The position numbers were made by a program, and so were the translations under genes. 64,000 nt of DNA. It comes from Cryptomeria japonica (Eukaryota; Streptophyta; Pinopsida; Cupressales; Cupressaceae). The stretch spans positions 837,546,136 through 837,610,135 of the forward strand of contig NC_081411.1 in assembly GCF_030272615.1 (NCBI RefSeq). Direction: 5' to 3'. A model generated the notes under the pieces. It made no database searches. It saw nothing but the letters and a program-made list of their open reading frames with translations, and was not told the DNA's origin. Below are positions 58,720 to 64,000 of the stretch, piece after piece (positions within the stretch are counted from its first letter, which is position 1; each line of letters opens with the position of its first letter).

Positions 58720-60271
58720 GAGAATGTCTATTATGGAACTAGATAATAAATTGAAGGTTGATGCACTATTAGCAGTTCATCCTATTAAATCTAAGCAAGA
58801 AATTGATGATTTAATATTTGAAGGTAACAAGACTATTTTTGCAAGTGGTCATCGGCAAGTTAGCCTCATGGTCAATAGAGTAAAAGAGATAGTAGATGAA
58901 ACAACAGATAAGTGGGATATATTCTTTGTTGAAAAAGAGAAAAGAGAAGAAAATGAAAGACAAAAAGTTGATAAATACTTCACTAAGGTATATCTGAAAG
59001 CAGATAAGGGTAAGAGTAAGGTTGGTAGTGTACCTGACCTCACAATAAAAGATAACTTACCTCCACCAGCATAGGACACCCCACTGGCAGTAGCAAAGAC
59101 ATCAACAAAAATGCAAAATTAGCCTAAAGAGAAGTCAGAGGAAGTGAAAACAGATGATGTTGATCCCGAGTCAGACATTCTATTCGCAATGAATGTTGAG
59201 ACTCAGGACATCAATATTGTTTTGGATAAAGAAATTGCTGAGGAAAAGAAATCTGAATCTGTAAATGTTGAGAAATCTGAATCACAGGTAAAGGTAGTTG
59301 ACACATAGCAAAATGTTGAGATACTGATAGAAAAAGAACAAGAACAAACAAAATCTGAACCAACAGAGAATAAGAATGAGAATAAGGAAGAGAAAGTAAA
59401 TAAAGAACTAGTTAAAGTGGCTGAACAAGTATCTGGAGAAGAGAAGAAAATTATTATAGAACCTAGCACTTCTCCCAGTACTTCAACTGTGGATTTCAGA
59501 ATGACAAATGTCACTGATGTACTTTTGGATTCTATCAAGAAGATAAGTTAATGCAATGCCTTAACATTTAAGGCTACTGATGAATCTCTACCGATTTTGC
59601 ACATGATTGAACCAACATGAAAGGTAGATCATATTGTTGGCTCAATAAGTAAATTGGACACATTGTCCAAATCCATTTCTTCTAACATTCAATCTTTAGA
59701 TAAAATAAATGAGGAAACTACTAAGAAAAGAGTTAATAAGGAAAAGGAAGATTTTTTTGATAAAATAATAAAGGATTGTACAAAACAGATTGATTCATTG
59801 CTACTGGCATTGAATTCCACTATTTTGGAATACAAGGAATTGTACAAGGAAGCCTGCAAACCTCATCATTTAATAGAAGACATTGATGAACAAATAAAGA
59901 AAACAAAGAAAGAGATTGATGACATTGCAGATAACATGATTGGTTCTTCGGAACTAACATCAGTTTTGGATCAAGAAATTACTATTCATGAAGAAAAGAT
60001 TGAAAAATTGGAAAGAGAGAAAGCAAGGTTGAAGATGAAAACCTCGGAGTTGAAGACTAAACTTGGTTCTAGATTGGATAATCTATTAACACACTAGAAT
60101 GAACTATCCAAGGCAAAAATTCAAGGAGATAGATCACTAGAGCAATAGATGCATTATCTCACCAGGATGATTAGGCAGACAGAGACAATAATTTCTTACA
60201 ATACAAAATTTTTGCAAGGTCTTAACTTGGTTTTGGCAGATATTTTTCAGATTGTACATAACCGGCTCTAG
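58720..60271 (+). pseudogene. NA1 ORF2, C-terminal part
   Basis: The frame resumes right after the target duplication (SIMELDNKLKVDALLAVHPI), matching IIELDKKIKIEKLLAVYLV in NA2. It continues through KVKEIVDE-type and NLPPPA blocks, an acidic variable part, then TNVTDVLLDSIKKIS and a C-terminal coiled coil (59654-60097; YKELYKEACK, EKIEKLEREKARLKMK). Stops include TAG near 59307 and a frameshift before 59654. The terminal TAG at 60269-60271 aligns with the end of NA2 ORF2. Confidence 0.78.
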
Positions 60272-60327
60272 GTTTCTAAGTAAATTTTTTATTTTTTGAT
60301 ACTTTTGACATCTTTTGTCATTGATGT

Positions 60328-60484
60328 GAAAGGGGGAGTGGTATAATGAGAAAAATGCATAGAGTAAGGCATGGTGACAAGTGAATAGAAGGAGATCATT
60401 TGCTCATGGGGAGCACTTTTAGTTTTGAATTTCATAGTTTTGATTTTTCTCATGAGTGTTGCCATCAATGCCAAAGGGGGAGAT
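60328..60484 (+). promoter_or_regulatory. NA1 doubled polypurine tract
   Basis: GAAAGGGGGAG at 60328-60338 and AAAGGGGGAGAT at 60473-60484, about 145 bp apart, parallel the NA2 pair. The second adjoins the LTR and is preceded by GTTGCCATCAATG. Confidence 0.85.
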
Positions 60485-61427
60485 TGTTGGAATTATACAC
60501 TCAGATGAGAATGGTAGATGTTTTCAATGATGGCAACTAAGTGGCAACAAGGTTCAACATGGTTCACAGGATATACCGGCAAAAGACTTCACATACCAGC
60601 ACCGACAGATACAACAAGTTTTATTCACATTGGCATCCAGCTTATATTGGCAACAAATCTTACCGACATCCAAAGCCGACTTGGAAATAATATTATTTAT
60701 GTAATATAAATTGTAATTATATAGCTGACATGATGTATTGTAAAGACTCGTATATGTATGAGATCTTGTAGGTCATTTGGTTAGGAGTTGTATGCGAAGG
60801 AATGTAATGAAATGTGTGTATGTAAGTGGTATATGTGTTAAGATAGGGATATGATACCGGATAATTATATATGCACTTTGATGTATTTATTTTGAGAGCG
60901 AATAAGAAGCATAGTAGAGTGAAAACTATTATGTGAAAGAAGAATCATTTACCAGAAAGGTTTTTGGCAGAGGTATCAGATAGAGCTTAAACCGGTATTG
61001 AATCAAGCTTTGTAGATGCTATTTTCAAGTAGTACATTGTTATTGGATTTAACCATCTAATTGACTAGTCAGTGGGACTCCATTTTTATTGTTGAGTAGT
61101 GAGGTCTAGGCAGTTGGCCTTCCTGCATGTGCAGACCCCTATTGTACTAAGTAATATTTGTTCATATTGGAGTGAGTAAATATTGTGGGTCACAAATCCC
61201 ACCAAGGTTTTTCCCTTACCAGGTTTCCTTGCCAAAATATTTGTGTTATGGTGTGCATTAATGTTTATTCTTTTGTTTCTCTTTATTGCATTATTATTTT
61301 CTTATCGATATATTAAATTTAGTTATAAAGTTGCAAATAATTTTAAATCTTTCATCTACCGGTCAAACACTGATTGATCCCTCCCCCCCCCCCCTCAGTG
61401 TATTTGGGGTTAACCAAATATATAACA
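60485..61427 (+). repeat. NA1 3' LTR (943 bp)
   Basis: TGTTGG ... TATAACA, followed by the AATCC target duplication at 61428-61432. U5 palindrome CCTGCATGTGCAG at 61122. Confidence 0.92.
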
Positions 61428-62683
61428 AATCCTCCTTCTTCATGAGCATAACCCTTGCAGACTAACCTTGCCTTGTTACGAACTACAATACCATCTTCAT
61501 TTAACATGTTTTTGAATACCCATTTTGTACCTATAACATTCTTGTTTACCAGTCAGGGTACCAGGGTCTAAGTGTTGTTCTTCTCAAATCGATCCAATTC
61601 CTCCTTCATAGCTTTAACACAATGATCATCACCAAATGCCTCCTTAGCACTTCTAGGTTCAATGGTGGAGATCATGCAAGAGTTCTCTCTTATTTTCCTC
61701 CTAGTTAGTACTCCAACATCCTTATCCCCAATAATTTTCTCAGGACTGTTGTTTAGTCTCACATACCTAGGAATAACATGATCATTCTCGTTAGGTTCAA
61801 CTTCTTCATTATCATCTTCCTCTGAATTTATTTGTTCTGGTTGAACAAGTACATTAGGATTTGCTTTACTGGTTTCTGATTTAATAGTTTCAGGTTCCAA
61901 AAGAAAAATGAAAGGATCTTCATCCTTTTTCTCTGAACTCGTTCCTTCTAAGACTTCAGGACATTCATCTACACAAACATCAGCACTCTCAATAATTCTA
62001 TGTGTCTGGTTGTTGAAGCATTTATAGGCCTTACTCTTTGTGGAATAGCCAAGAAATATGCCTTCATCACTCTTAGCTTCAAACTTGCTTATGCAATCAC
62101 CTCTTTTAATAAAACATTTGCTACCAAATATTTTAAAATAACTAACATCAGGTGATCTCCCATATCAATATTCATAAGGGGTCTTGTCCTTACCTTTTTT
62201 CATCAAAACTTGGTTCATTGTGTAGAGAGATGTACTTACAGCTTCTTTCCAAAATGTTTTTGTTACATTTCTTTGTATCAACATTGTCCTAGCAGCTTCA
62301 ACCACCGACCGGTTGTTCCTCTCTGCTATACCATTCTATTGTGGTATCCTTGAGATTCATTCTTATCTTTCAAGAATGTGACCCACATCATCCTTGAACA
62401 ATCATTAGTGAAGATCATGAAATATCTATCACCTTGAATACTTCTTGTTCTTATTGGTCCATATAGATTTGTATGAACCAAATCTAACAAGTGCTCTGCT
62501 GAGAAGGACTTTCTCTTGAAAGTTGAAGAAGTCATCTTTCCTAACTGACATTCTTTACAAAGAGCATTAATCAGTTTGTCTAGCTGAGGCAGACATCTTA
62601 TTGTCTTGGACTTGCTCACTTTAACAATGTTATCAAAGTTTATATGACAAAATATCCTATGCCAAAGCTAGCTATCATCTATC
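61428..62683 (-). pseudogene. pol: Cop3 integrase, linker and RT start (upstream part of split pol)
   Basis: From 62683 downward on the minus strand: the pre-integrase zinc region (LWH...INFDNIVKVSK, CKECQLGK) and the integrase start (LDLVHTNLYGPIRTRS, where the usual Asp is Asn). A deletion of much of the core brings text like NGVVERKNR-type homology near 62330, then FGSKCF and FLGYS-like C-terminal text. The acidic linker at 61568-61900 (PRSAKEAFGD) leads to the RT start KWVFKNMLNEDG and [13 protein letters not shown], ending at the NA1 insertion. It continues at 13205. Confidence 0.85.
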
Positions 62684-63837
62684 TGATGAATACTAAGAGG
62701 GGGAGTGAATTAGTATACCAAAAATTACCATAAACAAACTTTTAAATACTTTAGCAAATAACCGGTATAGAAGATTCACTAATAAACTGATTAAGATAAA
62801 TGCAAACCAAATAGAAAACAAAGCATTCACCCACAAGAGCACAATTACCATAACACAAGATATTTGATGTGGAAACCCAAATGGGAAAAACCACGGTGAG
62901 AAGAAACTCACAAGTAACTATCTACAGAATAGAAACTAGATCGGTTAAGGTCATACAATGTTCTTCACTAGAACAGATCTTGTTAGGAATCTAGATCTTT
63001 GTTAGGAGATAAGTCCTGTTAAAGACTACCTTGTTAAAGGATTTCAAATCCACAGTTGTGAACCACCTTGTTAGAGGATTTACAAAGGCTTTTCTAGGCC
63101 TACTTGGTTAAGGGTTTCAGACTTGTCGAAGATATTAGTAATCAACAAGTGAGTGATCTAGTTAGTAGCACAGTCTTCTTAATTAGATCCTTGACAACTC
63201 ATTATTAATGCATTTCAACAGTACTTCAGTCTTCAATATCTCCACACTCTATCTCTTCACACAGACCTAATCTTCTCTTCAATGATCATGCATAACCTCT
63301 TCTATCACACACCTCTCATACATGCAAACCCTAGACATGATGTCTTTATGAAGGAAACTAATTTCATGTCGGTCCAATAGGATTAGACTACAAGTTCCTA
63401 GGTTGAGTGCATCTAGACACATATGGTAACATGGCACAAAATCACCACCAAAGTGTCGATGGATGATAACTCATCACACATGACAGAAATACCGATTGGT
63501 AACTCATCATAGAGTAATACCAATTAATACAATATACTAATTACCGATTTGATAAAAATGAAAACCGGTAGATCATAATGTTTTGATCAAAAGTTAACTA
63601 CCACTTGGGTCCTTTATACCACTTGAGCTCCTCGAACCACTTGGGGTCTTCATACCACTTGAGTTCTTTAGTCAAACAATGACCGGTAAACATCTTCTAC
63701 AAAATGCCAATACTCTAAAGACTATACATTCAATAATATACAATACAGGTTGGAGTGATTACCGGTTGAGCATAACTCATACATCAAGAAAGTGTGTGTC
63801 CATCAATGACAATCAAAACATCATCAAAATGCCAACA
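62684..63837 (-). repeat. Cop4 3' LTR (minus strand)
   Basis: It ends CCAACA next to an inverse polypurine tract (ATCTCCTCCTTTGGC), so it is the 3' LTR of a minus-strand copia element inserted in Cop3. The left end is decayed (TGATGAATACTAAGAGGGGG). It shares TTGTTAGAGGATTT-type phrases with the Cop3 LTR. Confidence 0.72.
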
Positions 63838-63940
63838 ATCTCCTCCTTTGGCATTGATGGCAACACTTAGGAAAATTTTGACATCTAAGTGTTTTTACAA
63901 CAAAAATGCCATAATCAAAATTACTCCCCCTAAGCATATA
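63838..63940 (-). promoter_or_regulatory. Cop4 polypurine tract and start of 3' UTR
   Basis: The inverse tract is at 63838-63852 and the inverse GTTGCCATCAATG lies beside it. The rest is AT-rich. Confidence 0.7.
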
Positions 63941-64000
63941 TGTTAGGAATCCCATAGATACTGAGAGTGGGGGGTGAATCAGTGTCTGACCGGTTATTAG
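63941..64000 (-). repeat. Cop5 LTR start, cut by the window edge
   Basis: TGTTAGGAATCCCATAGATA followed by a G run and GTGAATCAGT is the inverse of the copia LTR end (compare 15627-15663). It marks a further minus-strand insertion in Cop4. Confidence 0.7.

Larger units (their letters stand above)
13206..61427 (+). mobile_element. NA1: non-autonomous copia-like element, 48 kb including nested insertions
   Basis: Matching LTRs at 13206-14094 and 60485-61427 are flanked by AATCC at 13201-13205 and 61428-61432, and the interrupted Cop3 RT frame resumes across the pair, so this is one insertion. Without nested NA2 (6.7 kb) and Chr1 (34.8 kb) its own length is about 6.8 kb. Internal order: initiator-Met primer site, gag, ORF2, doubled polypurine tract. 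No protease, integrase, RT or RNase H is found in its own DNA, so it needs a helper. Confidence 0.9.

Noticed and set aside
13206-61427. Exceptionally long single retrotransposon of 48 kb
   Set aside because: Its own DNA is only about 6.8 kb; the rest is nested elements with their own termini.

Overview
The window is plant nuclear DNA made almost entirely of degraded LTR retrotransposons inserted into one another. The plant assignment rests on lineage-specific features: Ty1-copia elements with initiator-Met tRNA primer sites and repeated polypurine tracts (Sirevirus-like), a chromovirus, a Tat-lineage Ty3-gypsy element with two RNase H domains and an antisense plant-mobile-domain ORF, and a fragment of a plant-type glutamine synthetase-like (NodGS/FluG) gene. 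The depth and age of the nesting suggest a large, slowly purged genome such as a gymnosperm, but this is a weak inference. I found no intact host gene, no tRNA or rRNA gene and no CRISPR array.

Layout (names are mine). Cop1 (+) enters from the left: RNase H tail at 1-465, a long non-coding stretch, then a polypurine tract and 3' LTR at 5184-6253. Cop1 sits inside the gag of Cop2 (+, copia gag-protease-integrase-RT-RNase H, 6254 to about 10140). The 3' part of Cop2 is cut by Cop3 (-, copia): LTR about 10146-11571, RNase H/RT 11870-13205, and the rest of its RT start and integrase at 61428-62683. Cop3 was split in its RT by NA1 (+, 13206-61427, target duplication AATCC). NA1 carries two further insertions. 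NA2 (+, 14784-21450, duplication CCGGT) lies in its gag. Chr1 (+, chromovirus, 23969-58719, duplication GAGAA) lies in its second ORF. Chr1 in turn holds TRG1 (-, gag-protease-only element, 29469-34982) in its integrase and Tat1 (+, 36289-57775, duplication GGGAC) in its 3' LTR. Tat1 is split between RNase H and integrase by Ins1 (about 45733-50186), which carries the glutamine synthetase-like pseudogene. At the right edge Cop3 is cut by another minus-strand copia LTR (Cop4, 62684-63837), itself interrupted by the start of Cop5 (63941 on).

The most notable system is the NA1/NA2 family. Both copies have copia-type LTRs, an initiator-Met primer site, a Gag and the same doubled polypurine tract as the coding copia elements. 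In place of protease, integrase, RT and RNase H they carry a single reading frame of about 1,050-1,100 codons (ORF2) that I cannot assign to a known enzyme. LTR, Gag and tract motifs shared with Cop1/Cop2 suggest mobilisation in trans by those copia elements. A second unusual system is Tat1: sense gag-pol and an antisense plant-mobile-domain ORF are each preceded by the same short tandem repeat in the same relative orientation. TRG1, a gag-protease element lying antisense in its probable helper's integrase, is a third non-autonomous case.
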